A DNA stretch of 53,896 nt from positions 1-53,896 of the forward strand of contig NZ_FNIZ01000019.1 of the NCBI RefSeq assembly GCF_900104185.1, written 5' to 3'. This DNA comes from Halobacillus aidingensis. GTDB taxonomy: Bacteria > Bacillota > Bacilli > Bacillales > Halobacillaceae. A model generated the notes under the pieces. It saw only the letters and a program-made list of their open reading frames with translations, did not search any database and was not told where the DNA came from. Positions 7,250-15,812 of the stretch are shown here, piece by piece (the first letter of the stretch is position 1; each line of letters begins with the position of its first letter). Position numbers and translations under genes: made by a program.

Positions 7250-8149
7250 TTATGTTGCCTGCAACCAACGTTCCCATGCTTTTTTAGAGTTTCCTACGAT
7301 AAATGGCTGGATCCGTTTCTTATCTAGTTCAGAAAGGCGATCATAAGCATATCCACCAAGACCAATTTTTAAGTCAGGGTATTGTTTTTGTAATGATTCT
7401 GCTAGCCTTACCGTTATAGGGATATTTTTCTTAAGCGTACAGGACATGAACATGTACGTGGGTTCAATTTCATCAATGACAATATCAATATCTCCACCAG
7501 CAATGCTTTGACCGAGATAAATGACATCATATCCTTTCCGTTTCAAAAACAGAGCAAATATGAGTAACCCTAATTCATGACGTTCATTAGGACCACATAC
7601 AAGCAGAGCTTTTGGCAGCATTCCATCTGCTGGAATAGACAGAAGCATCATGCCGATCCTTGAACGGATGAACTGGCTGGCGAAATGTTCATGGGCACTT
7701 GTAATCCGGTTTTCCTCCCATAAGTCACCGACCTTCACAAGAATAGGACCGATGATATCAATGGCCACCGTTTCTGGGGTAAACAAACTAAATGCATGAT
7801 CCAAATGGCGCTGAGCATCATTTTCATTAAAGGAGAGAAGGCTGTTCAACAGCTCATCACCGATTTTATCCAGCTCGGTTTTATGTTCGGAATGATTAGA
7901 ACTCGACAAAGCTTCTTCATTACTTTCTAACAAGGAAACAGCTTGCGATATAGTAAATCCTTTATTCACTTTTTCCATTAACCATTTTAAAATTCGGACA
8001 TGATCATCAGTGTACAGACGATGGCCAGCCTCATTTCTTGATGGGCGGATCATTTTATATCTTCTTTCCCAGGCACGGAGCGTACCCGGCTGAATTCCTA
8101 ACAACTGTGACACAGCTTTAATATTGTATTTTGCTTTTGTTGTCGCCAT
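7250..8149 (-). CDS. MerR-family regulator with B12-binding domain, CarH-like photoreceptor
   Basis: Protein of 299 aa. The N-terminal MerR winged helix (about 8-75) is followed by a helical cobalamin-cap domain (about 90-170) and a B12-binding Rossmann domain (about 180-299). The cap carries W144-x9-E154-H155, the light-sensing signature of CarH, and the B12 motif E-x-H-x-x-G at 189-194 with H191 as the expected lower axial ligand. Spacing is close to Thermus CarH (W131, E141/H142, H177). Known CarH proteins bind adenosylcobalamin as dark tetramers that repress DNA and fall apart in light, usually controlling carotenoid genes. No pigment genes are in the window, so the target is unknown. It lies downstream of ypbG, where B. 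subtilis has no such gene. Ligand and light response are inferred from motifs. Confidence 0.85.
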   Translation of the reverse strand: MATTKAKYNIKAVSQLLGIQPGTLRAWERRYKMIRPSRNEAGHRLYTDDHVRILKWLMEKVNKGFTISQAVSLLESNEEALSSSNHSEHKTELDKIGDELLNSLLSFNENDAQRHLDHAFSLFTPETVAIDIIGPILVKVGDLWEENRITSAHEHFASQFIRSRIGMMLLSIPADGMLPKALLVCGPNERHELGLLIFALFLKRKGYDVIYLGQSIAGGDIDIVIDEIEPTYMFMSCTLKKNIPITVRLAESLQKQYPDLKIGLGGYAYDRLSELDKKRIQPFIVGNSKKAWERWLQAT

Positions 8150-8179
8150 AAGTCTGCCTCCACCCGTCCATTTTCCTCT

Positions 8180-8209
8180 ATTATATAGGATGTCAAGAAT
8201 GTGTGTAAA
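8180..8209 (-). promoter_or_regulatory. Probable sigma-A promoter of the CarH-like gene
   Basis: Minus-strand TTTACA, 18 bases, TATAAT, with the -10 about 35 bases from the ATG. A separate TTGACA lies within the spacer. Autoregulation would be expected by analogy with CarH but no operator repeat is obvious. Confidence 0.5.
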
Positions 8210-8245
8210 ATTTCAATATTCTCCCTATATGTTTCGAAATTCGAT

Positions 8246-9013
8246 TTAATGTTTGGGGGTTAATTCTATCCAGTGGCATTCTGCTTTTGTCCCTAGACGG
8301 AGAGGTAATAAAGATGTACCATACCCTTCACTCACAAGAAAAGACTGGTTTCCCTCGATCTCCCACCCACCACGTTCATAAGGTCCGAAGCCAAACAACC
8401 GGATCTGCCCACCATGTGTATGTCCACTTAAGACGATATCAAACCTTCCCTTGTACACTTGATTCATTCTTTTAAATACATACGGATCATGTACACAAAG
8501 GATCTGTAGACAATTTTCATCCTCTAAGTAGGATGCATTTCGGTTAGGCTTCATGAAATAAGGATCTAAAGCACTTAATACAACCGGAGTGCCGTTTGGT
8601 AACTCCACATACTCATCCTCATTTGAAAGAGGGATAACTTCTTCTTTAATCAAGTCATCCAAAAATGATCCAAACTTCCACTCATGATCATTGTTACCAG
8701 GAACGAAATAAACGGGAGCCCCCCATTGCTTTAATATGGATAGGTTGTGCATGAAACGTTCATTAGATGTCCGTTTATCTACAAAATCACCGCCGATGAT
8801 AACAAGATCGACGGAGCGCATTTTTTTGAACGTCGATTCCTTCAATTTTCGATTATGTATATCACTTATGAATAACAGTTGAATCCTTTGGTGAGCATCC
8901 AAACCCCTACAGGGCAATTGTTTTTCTTGTAAATGGTCGTTTCCTGATAAAAAATACATATACCCCAACAGGATGACTCCGCCAATAAGGACAAATAGCA
9001 GCACCCATACCAT
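8246..9013 (-). CDS. ypbG: Membrane-anchored metallophosphoesterase YpbG
   Basis: Protein of 255 aa with an N-terminal membrane helix (about 1-20) and a calcineurin-type metallophosphoesterase domain. Motifs run F-I-S-D-I-H-N (D-x-H), G-G-D-F-V-D (G-D-x-x-D), G-N-N-D-H-E (G-N-H-D/E equivalent), V-H-D-P and G-H-T-H-G-G, covering the set of dinuclear metal ligands. Substrate unknown; relatives include UDP-2,3-diacylglucosamine and cyclic nucleotide hydrolases. The start at 9013 is chosen because AAAGGGGGTG precedes it. In B. subtilis it is adjacent to ypbH; here the CarH-like gene is interposed. Confidence 0.8.
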   Translation of the reverse strand: MVWVLLFVLIGGVILLGYMYFLSGNDHLQEKQLPCRGLDAHQRIQLLFISDIHNRKLKESTFKKMRSVDLVIIGGDFVDKRTSNERFMHNLSILKQWGAPVYFVPGNNDHEWKFGSFLDDLIKEEVIPLSNEDEYVELPNGTPVVLSALDPYFMKPNRNASYLEDENCLQILCVHDPYVFKRMNQVYKGRFDIVLSGHTHGGQIRLFGFGPYERGGWEIEGNQSFLVSEGYGTSLLPLRLGTKAECHWIELTPKH

Positions 9014-9132
9014 CCGGACACCCCCTTTCATAGTATTAGAACCCTTATATTATCACAAACGCCCAAGTATAATAAAACGAATCCAAAAGAAAGCTTCCCA
9101 CTAAAAAACCATAATAAGAAGTGATGATATGT

Positions 9133-9190
9133 TGAAGTTCTATGATTTCAGGACTTTTGTGAGAGTTTTGAGGGCCTTGGGTGGTCGTTA
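9133..9190 (+). repeat. Possible relic of the dispersed repeat (outer end only)
   Basis: GATTTCAGGACTTTTGTGAGAG resembles the outer end of the repeat family, but the core is absent. The rest of the 9014-9394 gap holds only the terminator at 9305-9343. Confidence 0.3.
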
Positions 9191-9304
9191 AGTGAGCAGG
9201 TGATTCTGTTCATAGTTTTGTTCGCACGTATGTTCTTTCCCATACAAGCCTGATAAAGTACCTCTAAAAATACATAACATACAGGCCACATGAACAATGA
9301 ATAC

Positions 9305-9343
9305 AAAAAAACCGCTCAAAAAACACACATCCTGAGCGGTTTT
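9305..9343 (-). terminator. Terminator of the CBS-ACT gene
   Basis: Minus-strand AAAACCGCTCA / TGAGCGGTTTT stem running into seven Ts, 52 bases past the stop codon. Confidence 0.85.
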
Positions 9344-9394
9344 GTTCCATTTATATATCACGCTTTTAAATTTCAAGAAAGTGAAAGTCCTTAC

Positions 9395-10033
9395 TCACAC
9401 TTTCTTTACGCTTAAAATTCTAAAACCCGTTTTTTCAAGCTTCCTCGTGAAGGCTTCAATATTATCATTGTCTTCAATCTTCAACACAATTCTTCTGGCA
9501 AGCTTATCGGTTTCATCAAAAGTGGCAAGTGAAATCACGTTTTCGTGATAACTCTTAATAATATCCCCCAGTCTTTCAATCCTTCCTGATGATTCTTCGG
9601 AAGTGAAAGCAATTCTTACTCCTTGTTTTTTGACTCCGAACGCACTCTCGAATTGTTCGATGACATCAAACCTCGTGACGAGGCCGAGAAACTTCTTAGA
9701 TTCGTTGACGACAGCCAGTACGGAAAAACCCTTGAACAATGGCAGCGTATGTTCAAAAACCTCTTCATCATGAATATAAAAACCCTCATACATAGCAACA
9801 TCACCAGCAGTGGTTTCACGAAGAAACGTTTTCCGATCCATTTCTTCTTCTGAATTAAAATAAGCCCGGAATATAATTTCTTTAGAAATCATCCCCGTGA
9901 ACTGTCCTGATTTTAAGACAGGCATGGCTTCAATATCTTTCTCATCAAGCACTTTCAAAACTTCTGAAAGTGAAGCGGATGCTTCCGCCGTGAAGGATTT
10001 GTGGGCGGGTTTCATAATTCCTTTAACAAACAT
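9395..10033 (-). CDS. CBS-pair and ACT domain protein
   Basis: Soluble protein of 212 aa with two CBS motifs (about 1-60 and 75-130; S-x-S-L-S-E-V-L... and F-L-G-L-V-T-R-F-D-V-I) and a C-terminal ACT-like domain (about 140-212). Such proteins sense adenine nucleotides or small ligands; no enzymatic domain is attached. The start at 10033 follows AGAGGTGAG. It lies divergent from cotJA, inserted in the ypb cluster relative to B. subtilis. AcuB-like proteins share the CBS-CBS-ACT order, so an AcuB relative is possible, but no acuA/acuC neighbours are present. Confidence 0.75.
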   Translation of the reverse strand: MFVKGIMKPAHKSFTAEASASLSEVLKVLDEKDIEAMPVLKSGQFTGMISKEIIFRAYFNSEEEMDRKTFLRETTAGDVAMYEGFYIHDEEVFEHTLPLFKGFSVLAVVNESKKFLGLVTRFDVIEQFESAFGVKKQGVRIAFTSEESSGRIERLGDIIKSYHENVISLATFDETDKLARRIVLKIEDNDNIEAFTRKLEKTGFRILSVKKV

Positions 10034-10103
10034 ACACTCACCTCTTCTTTTGATTTGCACGGTAATAATTTCGCCATCAGCTTACGAATTTCCTGCCTAA
10101 ATC

Positions 10104-10132
10104 GAATAGGACAAGAAAGGAGCACATAAAAT
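10104..10132 (+). promoter_or_regulatory. Candidate sigma-E promoter of cotJABC
   Basis: GAATAGG and CATAAAAT are separated by 14 bases, resembling the mother-cell sigma-E pattern (-10 CATACAHT). The cotJ operon is sigma-E dependent in B. subtilis. Confidence 0.5.
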
Positions 10133-10156
10133 TCCAAGGAAAAGGATGTGATTTAG

Positions 10157-10378
10157 GTGTACACACCAATCAAATGCTACCAGCCTTACCACGGCCCTTT
10201 TGATCCTTGCCCGCCAAGAGGGACGGTTTGTTACCAGACACCACCGAATCTTTATCTGGGATTTCAGCCCCCAAATTTGCAACAATTCCCTATTCAAGAA
10301 GCGTTGTATAAAGGAACTCTTTGGCCGGTATTATACGATCCATACCCGACACCTTTAGAGAAAGGAGCAAAACGATGA
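10157..10378 (+). CDS. cotJA: Spore coat-associated protein CotJA
   Basis: Small proline- and tyrosine-rich protein of 73 aa, first gene of the cotJ operon (GTG start). Family knowledge: CotJA and CotJC interact and are assembled into the spore coat during mother-cell development. The stop overlaps the cotJB start in an ATGA arrangement, indicating translational coupling. Confidence 0.85.
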   Translation: MYTPIKCYQPYHGPFDPCPPRGTVCYQTPPNLYLGFQPPNLQQFPIQEALYKGTLWPVLYDPYPTPLEKGAKR

Positions 10379-10644
10379 AGCAAGCGGCCGATCCTGCAAA
10401 AGAGCGTTATGCTTTAATGGAAAAAATTCAGATGGTGGATTTCGCTTTGGTGGAACTTACTCTTTACCTGGATACCCATCCGCAGGACACCCAGGCGATC
10501 CAGCAATTCAATCAGCTTGCAGTAGAAAGCAGGGATCTAAAATCTGCCTATGAGCAGCGATTCGGGCCATTAAGGCAGTATGGAGCCAGTTTTTCAGGGT
10601 ATCCATGGAATTGGGGAGACAGCCCGTGGCCATGGCAATTATAA
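10375..10644 (+). CDS. cotJB: Spore coat protein CotJB
   Basis: Protein of 89 aa, largely helical with a tryptophan/glycine-rich tail (Y-P-W-N-W-G-D-S-P-W-P-W). The start at 10375 is set by GAAAGGAGC seven bases upstream and the 4-base overlap with cotJA. Required with CotJA/CotJC for an inner coat component in B. subtilis; its biochemical role is unknown. Confidence 0.85.
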   Translation: MKQAADPAKERYALMEKIQMVDFALVELTLYLDTHPQDTQAIQQFNQLAVESRDLKSAYEQRFGPLRQYGASFSGYPWNWGDSPWPWQL

Positions 10645-10677
10645 CCCTTCATTCATGAAGGAAATAGGAGGGCGCTT

Positions 10678-11247
10678 ATGTGGTATTATGAAAAGAAGTT
10701 ACAATATCCTGTAAAAGTAACAGAATGCAATCCGAGGCTTGCAAAATATTTGATCGAACAGTATGGAGGAGCGGACGGCGAATTATCCGCAGCCCTTCGT
10801 TACTTGAACCAGCGGTACAGTATACCTGATAAAGTGATTGGACTTTTGACAGATATCGGTACAGAAGAATTCGCTCATTTAGAAATGATTGCCACGATGA
10901 TCTATAAACTTACGAAAGATGCTACCCCGGAACAAATGAAAGCGGCTGGACTTGGTGCCCATTATGCAAACCACGACAATGCATTGTTTTATCATAACGC
11001 AGCCGGGAGCCCATGGACAGCTACTTATATTCAAGCAAAAGGAGATCCGATTGCTGACCTATATGAAGATATTGCTGCCGAGGAGAAAGCCAGAGCTACC
11101 TATCAGTGGATCATTAACATGTCAGATGACCCGTGCTTGAATGACAGTTTGAAATTTTTGCGTGAACGAGAGGTGGTTCATTCCCAAAGGTTCAGAGAAG
11201 CGGTTGAAATACTTAAGTTCGAAAAGGATCGAAAACAATTTTTCTAA
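10678..11247 (+). CDS. cotJC: Spore coat protein CotJC, manganese-catalase fold
   Basis: Protein of 189 aa matching the manganese-containing catalase family: a four-helix ferritin-like core with E-E-F-A-H-L-E and E-E-K-A-R-A-T-Y and a later E-x-x-H-S-Q-R-F metal-ligand helix. It probably detoxifies peroxide in or beneath the coat. AGGAGGG precedes the ATG, 33 bases after cotJB. Confidence 0.9.
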   Translation: MWYYEKKLQYPVKVTECNPRLAKYLIEQYGGADGELSAALRYLNQRYSIPDKVIGLLTDIGTEEFAHLEMIATMIYKLTKDATPEQMKAAGLGAHYANHDNALFYHNAAGSPWTATYIQAKGDPIADLYEDIAAEEKARATYQWIINMSDDPCLNDSLKFLREREVVHSQRFREAVEILKFEKDRKQFF

Positions 11248-11250
11248 ACC

Positions 11251-11562
11251 TTACCGCTCTACCGTGATTTGTTCATGGTAGGGCGATTCTTCTATGATGG
11301 CCGGCTTTGGAAAGGTTTGTCCAAACCACACATCCCAGTAAGGGTAGGATAGAATCACAATGATCAAGATAAGGAGAATCACAAAAAGGAAGCGCATCCA
11401 AATCGCATTCACCCTCCACCTCGTTTTTTCTTTCCTACCTTCATGAACATTTTTTCTTGGCGGCAGATCCAGGATGTCTAGTTCTTCGTTTTCAAACCCG
11501 CCATCCTCTGTGTTTCCTCTCAACTTTTCTGCTTGATCTTCTGATGAATGCTGGTCACTCAT
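11251..11562 (-). CDS. Short YpbE-like single-pass membrane protein lacking LysM
   Basis: Protein of 103 aa: a polar acidic N-terminus (about 1-45), one membrane helix (about 57-76, F-L-F-V-I-L-L-I-L-I-I-V-I-L-S) and a short outer tail. It occupies the position of B. subtilis ypbE, whose longer product ends in a LysM domain that is absent here. The start at 11562 follows GGGGGGAAG and overlaps the ypbD stop by 8 bases. Function unknown. The stop lies only 3 bases from the convergent cotJC stop. Confidence 0.6.
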   Translation of the reverse strand: MSDQHSSEDQAEKLRGNTEDGGFENEELDILDLPPRKNVHEGRKEKTRWRVNAIWMRFLFVILLILIIVILSYPYWDVWFGQTFPKPAIIEESPYHEQITVER

Positions 11563-12151
11563 CGGCTTCCCCCCATTTTCCAAAACGTATCCAAAAGGCT
11601 AATACAACATCAATAAGGAAATGTGCCAAGATGGTCACAAGTAAATTACCGGTCACCTCATACATATAACCAATAAAGAAACTGACGAATAATACTGAAA
11701 TCAATAACACGATTTTCGTCAAATAACGGATATGCATAACGGCAAAGAGGACACTCGCAACGACATATCCAAACTCAGCGTGCAAGACCCCGCGGAATAA
11801 CATTTCTTCACTAACCGCCACCAACAAAGTAATTCCTATAATACTTATACTGGAACGGTTTTTAAATACTTTGATGTTAATACCGCCATCGTCGTACATC
11901 CTTCGAGGTAAACGATACACGAGAAAAAGATCGATGAGAAGCACCATAAGTCCTGGAATCAACCCATAAACCAGCAGCTCGCTGGCGTGAAAGTCAATTT
12001 GACTGCTCCAATCGGCCCAAAAGGCATCAAAAAGAAATACACTGCCAATGAGTGCGAGAATCAGTATACTCAACTGAGTAAGAACCAATTGTAATGTAAT
12101 TTCCCGGTCGTTCATTTCCATAATCAGTTCTGATTGACTCTTTCGTTTCAT
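11555..12151 (-). CDS. ypbD: CPBP family intramembrane metalloprotease YpbD
   Basis: Polytopic membrane protein of 198 aa with the CPBP (Abi/Rce1-like) motifs E-E-M-L-F-R-G, F-A-V-M-H and a third histidine in H-F-L-I-D. Members cleave or modify membrane substrates; the substrate here is unknown. Start codon behind AAGGAG; it overlaps recQ by 4 bases, so the two are co-translated. Confidence 0.85.
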   Translation of the reverse strand: MKRKSQSELIMEMNDREITLQLVLTQLSILILALIGSVFLFDAFWADWSSQIDFHASELLVYGLIPGLMVLLIDLFLVYRLPRRMYDDGGINIKVFKNRSSISIIGITLLVAVSEEMLFRGVLHAEFGYVVASVLFAVMHIRYLTKIVLLISVLFVSFFIGYMYEVTGNLLVTILAHFLIDVVLAFWIRFGKWGEADE

Positions 12152-13659
12152 AAACCGGCTCCTTGTTTAAAAATCAGCTTTAACCGATCTTCCCAGCTGA
12201 ATGTATCATACGTTTGTCTCTCCTCTTGGAAAGATAGGTCACCTATGCTGAAATCACATACATCGCAGCACGGGACGGTTGGCTTTCGGATCATGTCCTG
12301 AAATGGTTTATACAACGCTTCTCTGCGACATTCGGAGGCATGGATCCACTTTAACATTTCATTCAGTTTGTTGTGTTTATATATCCATCTCTCCTCTAAA
12401 AAGCGATGAATTTCCTGAATGAGTTCAGGCGTGACACCTATTAATTTTCCGTCTTGTAACGCTCCTTCCTCTTCTAATTGAAACTTGATAAAGTTCCATT
12501 GTGATTCGGATAATTCAAATCGTTCAACCATGACATCATCTTCCGGAACCTTTTCACCCTGCTTTTTCGTTAAAAAGGAAAATACCTGCTGAAGGTCATT
12601 TTTCCCCGGTAATTCACTCTGGATGAGCCGTTGAGGAAGATAGTGGTCCTGACGTGTAAAGAGCAGAAGACTGAATGCCGCTCCCCCATCTCTTCCTGCC
12701 CTGCCAACCTCTTGGATAAAGGATTCTAGTTGAGGGGGCAAATGAAAATGTATAACGATTCGTATATCTTTTTTATCTACACCCATACCGAAGGCACTCG
12801 TACAACAAATAACATCCAATTGATTATTCATAAATTGCTGTTGCACCAGCATTCGATCCGTTTGTTCCATGCCACCATGGTAAAAAGCGACCCTCTGCTT
12901 CAAACGATCCCTCAGTTCAAAGCTGACCTTTTCTGCCCACTGCCGGCTGGAAAAATAGATCATCGTCGGGGCCTGGTTTTTCTTGAGCAATTGGACAATC
13001 CGATCCGTTTTTTCTTCTGGACTTGTGCATTCTTCAACAGCAAAACTAATGTTTTGTTTATCCATGGGATAGATTCTTTTTTTCATATGAGGGAGCCTCA
13101 ACTTTTCCATGATATCCCGCTGTACGTCAGGTGTAGCTGTTGCACTCAAGGCCATCACGGTTGGGTGCCCGAGGTTTTCGATGGTCTTATGTAACTTGAG
13201 ATAATCGGTTCTGAACTCATGCCCCCACTGAGAAATGCAGTGGGCTTCGTCAATAACGAAGAGATTGACATGCATGCGATTCAAACGGTTCTGCAACCAA
13301 TCGGTCTGCAACATTTCTGGTGAAATATAAACGAGAGAGTACTTATGAAGGTTCCTCAATACAGCATTTCTTTCATGCTGATCCATGAAACTGTTCACAG
13401 CAGTAACCGCCTTATAACCGGAAGCTTTCAATTGCTTCACCTGATCCACCATCAAAGATATGAGTGGAGATACGACAAGTGTTGTTCCACCAAGGATCTT
13501 GGCAGGAAGTTGATAGCATAGCGATTTCCCTGTTCCGGTAGGTAAGATTCCTAATACATCTTCGCCTTCGAGGACATCTGTAATCACTTCTTTCTGCCCT
13601 TCCCGAAATTCACTGAAGCCAAAATTTTCTTTAAGTAATGAACCTAGATCATGCTTCAT
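12148..13659 (-). CDS. recQ: ATP-dependent DNA helicase RecQ, short form
   Basis: Superfamily 2 helicase of 503 aa: Walker A G-T-G-T-G-K-S, D-E-A-H box with C-I-S-Q-W-G-H, motif VI Q-E-x-G-R-A-G-R-D-G, then a zinc-binding region (C-x...C-C-D-V-C). The HRDC domain is missing, as in B. subtilis YpbC, making this the shorter of the two RecQ types common in Bacillus. It unwinds 3' tailed DNA in replication fork repair. It overlaps ypbB by 11 bases. Confidence 0.9.
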   Translation of the reverse strand: MKHDLGSLLKENFGFSEFREGQKEVITDVLEGEDVLGILPTGTGKSLCYQLPAKILGGTTLVVSPLISLMVDQVKQLKASGYKAVTAVNSFMDQHERNAVLRNLHKYSLVYISPEMLQTDWLQNRLNRMHVNLFVIDEAHCISQWGHEFRTDYLKLHKTIENLGHPTVMALSATATPDVQRDIMEKLRLPHMKKRIYPMDKQNISFAVEECTSPEEKTDRIVQLLKKNQAPTMIYFSSRQWAEKVSFELRDRLKQRVAFYHGGMEQTDRMLVQQQFMNNQLDVICCTSAFGMGVDKKDIRIVIHFHLPPQLESFIQEVGRAGRDGGAAFSLLLFTRQDHYLPQRLIQSELPGKNDLQQVFSFLTKKQGEKVPEDDVMVERFELSESQWNFIKFQLEEEGALQDGKLIGVTPELIQEIHRFLEERWIYKHNKLNEMLKWIHASECRREALYKPFQDMIRKPTVPCCDVCDFSIGDLSFQEERQTYDTFSWEDRLKLIFKQGAGL

Positions 13660-14719
13660 CCTGCGTCATACCTTCCTTTATTACGTGCTGTCCTTTTGCT
13701 AAAGCGAGACGCAATTCGAAATAATCATACTTTCCATCCAGAGCTTCATAGATTTGCTTCAGCTTTTTTGTATTCATTTGACTCCCCATTTTATTTATCT
13801 CCCGTACGTCTTCCTCACTCAAAAAAGAAGTGATCGAAAAATCAGGAATGATTAAAGCTGACTCTACGATGTGGTCTTGGATCGTGCTTTTTTTCAACCT
13901 TCTTAAATTCATAATTTCCTGCATGCTCAAACCTTGTTGAATATATTGATATGTCTTTCTTGCCGACCTTGTAATGAGATGTGTCGCATCGAGCCCTTTT
14001 GTACAGAGGTGCAGCACAGGATAGCGATCCTTTTTCTTTTTGGATTCAAGAAACAAATAATAATGGGTATGTTGCAGCATAAGCTCTACATCTTCTATAT
14101 TCAAATCGAACTCCCGTTTGAGCTGATCGATCGTCATGCCGATAACGCCTCCCCCTGTCAAACGATGGACAAACAACTCCGCTTGAAGAGAGGGATGTTC
14201 TTTTAGTAGATGGTGAATTTCTTCATACATCGATTCTACCATCTTCGGCAATTTATCCTGAAATTGATGATGGACCGTTCGCACCCAATTCTGAGTACCG
14301 AAGTCATCCACGATAGGTACATAATGGTCAATACCAGCATTGGTGTTCGCCATCATTTGTAACATAAGATAAACTCTTCTGACGAAAGTAGGAATCACAT
14401 CATGCCAGACCATACCGTCAAAGTATGTAAGCTCTTGAATCGGGAACGAAGACAATCGCCGAGCCCCCTCAGAAGTTATAGAAGGGAAAGATTGTTCATT
14501 TATTTGGATCAACCCGTCACGAATCAATGGTTGAACCCGCTTTTCCAATGACTCACGCTTTAGTGATGGATAGATACCAAAAAGCGTATCAAGTTCGTAC
14601 CCCTTGGCATCCTGTAATGTTTGCGAAGACCGTTTGCCTGTCAGTAAATGATAAATGCCGGACACTGTACGCTCTCCTCTGAATCGATCCACACATGTTA
14701 AAACCACATGATCGAACAT
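13649..14719 (-). CDS. ypbB: YpbB, helix-turn-helix protein linked to RecQ
   Basis: Protein of 356 aa, first gene of the ypbB-recQ-ypbD-ypbE operon. The C-terminal third contains a predicted helix-turn-helix (M-Q-E-I-M-N-L-R-R-L-K-K-S-T-I-Q-D-H), a pattern shared with the RecQ accessory/RQC-like HTH_40 family. Function untested; the conserved overlap with recQ suggests a partner in helicase action. It is divergent from fer. Confidence 0.8.
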   Translation of the reverse strand: MFDHVVLTCVDRFRGERTVSGIYHLLTGKRSSQTLQDAKGYELDTLFGIYPSLKRESLEKRVQPLIRDGLIQINEQSFPSITSEGARRLSSFPIQELTYFDGMVWHDVIPTFVRRVYLMLQMMANTNAGIDHYVPIVDDFGTQNWVRTVHHQFQDKLPKMVESMYEEIHHLLKEHPSLQAELFVHRLTGGGVIGMTIDQLKREFDLNIEDVELMLQHTHYYLFLESKKKKDRYPVLHLCTKGLDATHLITRSARKTYQYIQQGLSMQEIMNLRRLKKSTIQDHIVESALIIPDFSITSFLSEEDVREINKMGSQMNTKKLKQIYEALDGKYDYFELRLALAKGQHVIKEGMTQDEA

Positions 14720-14804
14720 CTTCTCCCCCCTTTCCTACTTGTTCAACATGGTTTAGTTGAAAACCATTCACGTCCGATTTACAATAAACGTTGTACTTAT
14801 GTAA

Positions 14805-15101
<297 letters not shown>

Positions 15102-15117
15102 TAGACCTTTTGACCAT

Positions 15118-15150
15118 AAGCCCCTTGAAGAAAGGGGCTTTTTTATTTTA
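15118..15150. terminator. Terminator of fer (shared with the XRE gene)
   Basis: AAGCCCC / GGGGCTT stem followed by TTTTTATTTT on the plus strand, overlapping the end of the convergent gene. Confidence 0.85.
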
Positions 15151-15592
15151 CTAGTTCTTCAAAACGGATTTCCGCCTCTTCCCGGTCAATCGTTGAAAAC
15201 ATACGATAATCTTCGGAATCAATGATTCTATAGTGATGACTAATGACATTTTGCTGAAGGATGTAGTTTTCTCCTTCCGCAATCGTCTGCCACCATACTT
15301 TTCCACCGAGCGTCTTCTTCCCTTGAGGTTCCACTTGCTCATGGGCAATGGTTTCCACTATTTCTACAGGGGCATCACCTAATACGCCTTTCAAAACATC
15401 ACTCTCTTGAAAAAGAGCACATACGGCGACAACCGTTGTCCAGCCTGCCAGCGTTCTTTGTTTTTCAATTTGGACAAGCGTCTTTTTAGATAATCCGAGG
15501 ATTTCTGCCATTTTGTCCTGGGTATATCCATGCTCGACACGGATCAATTTAATTTTTTCAGAAACCTGTTTCCGTACGTCGTGTTTATCCAT
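15143..15592 (-). CDS. XRE-family transcriptional regulator
   Basis: Protein of 149 aa with an N-terminal Cro/C1-type helix-turn-helix (about 12-65; Y-T-Q-D-K-M-A-E-I-L-G-L-S-K-K-T-L-V-Q-I-E) and a C-terminal domain of about 70 residues of unknown fold. It occupies the place where B. subtilis has fmnP-serA-aroC between fer and rsiX. Target unknown. Confidence 0.75.
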   Translation of the reverse strand: MDKHDVRKQVSEKIKLIRVEHGYTQDKMAEILGLSKKTLVQIEKQRTLAGWTTVVAVCALFQESDVLKGVLGDAPVEIVETIAHEQVEPQGKKTLGGKVWWQTIAEGENYILQQNVISHHYRIIDSEDYRMFSTIDREEAEIRFEELVK

Positions 15593-15639
15593 AACCTATC
15601 GTCCCCTTTTCTACGTTCCTTTATTTTAACATGAGCGAG

Positions 15640-15770
15640 AGGGACAATCCTAGAACAAAGGCTTTGGTGCGCCCGGGTAGACTAGAAACAAAGTCAGGGG
15701 TACGGTTGCCTCCCTTTCGCAAGGCTGTCGGCTTGTATCGTGAGGGAATGGAGGATCATTGCCTAAACGA
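15640..15770. other. GC-rich intergenic stretch with short hairpins, no gene seen
   Basis: The stretch between rsiX and the XRE gene contains a 4-bp stem closed by a GNRA loop on the minus strand (15713-15724) and other short self-complementary pieces. It matches neither the dispersed repeat nor a riboswitch I recognise. No ribosome site or conserved protein appears in any frame. Confidence 0.35.
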
Positions 15771-15805
15771 ATATAAGAACCCCCTGCAAATACTTCAGAG
15801 GGTTC
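15771..15805 (-). terminator. Terminator of sigX-rsiX
   Basis: Minus-strand GAACCCTCTG / CAGGGGGTTC stem followed by TTATATT, just past the rsiX stop. Confidence 0.7.
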
Positions 15806-15812
15806 CTGGCCA

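Noticed and set aside
11255-11285. Hairpin at the convergent cotJC/YpbE-like junction as a terminator
   Set aside because: The stem has one G-U pair and no T run on either strand, and it lies in the coding end of the minus-strand gene; too weak to list.
15640-15770. Cyclic-di-GMP (GEMM) or similar riboswitch
   Set aside because: A GNRA hairpin is present but the conserved GGCAAACC and GACGCAAAGCC blocks are not.
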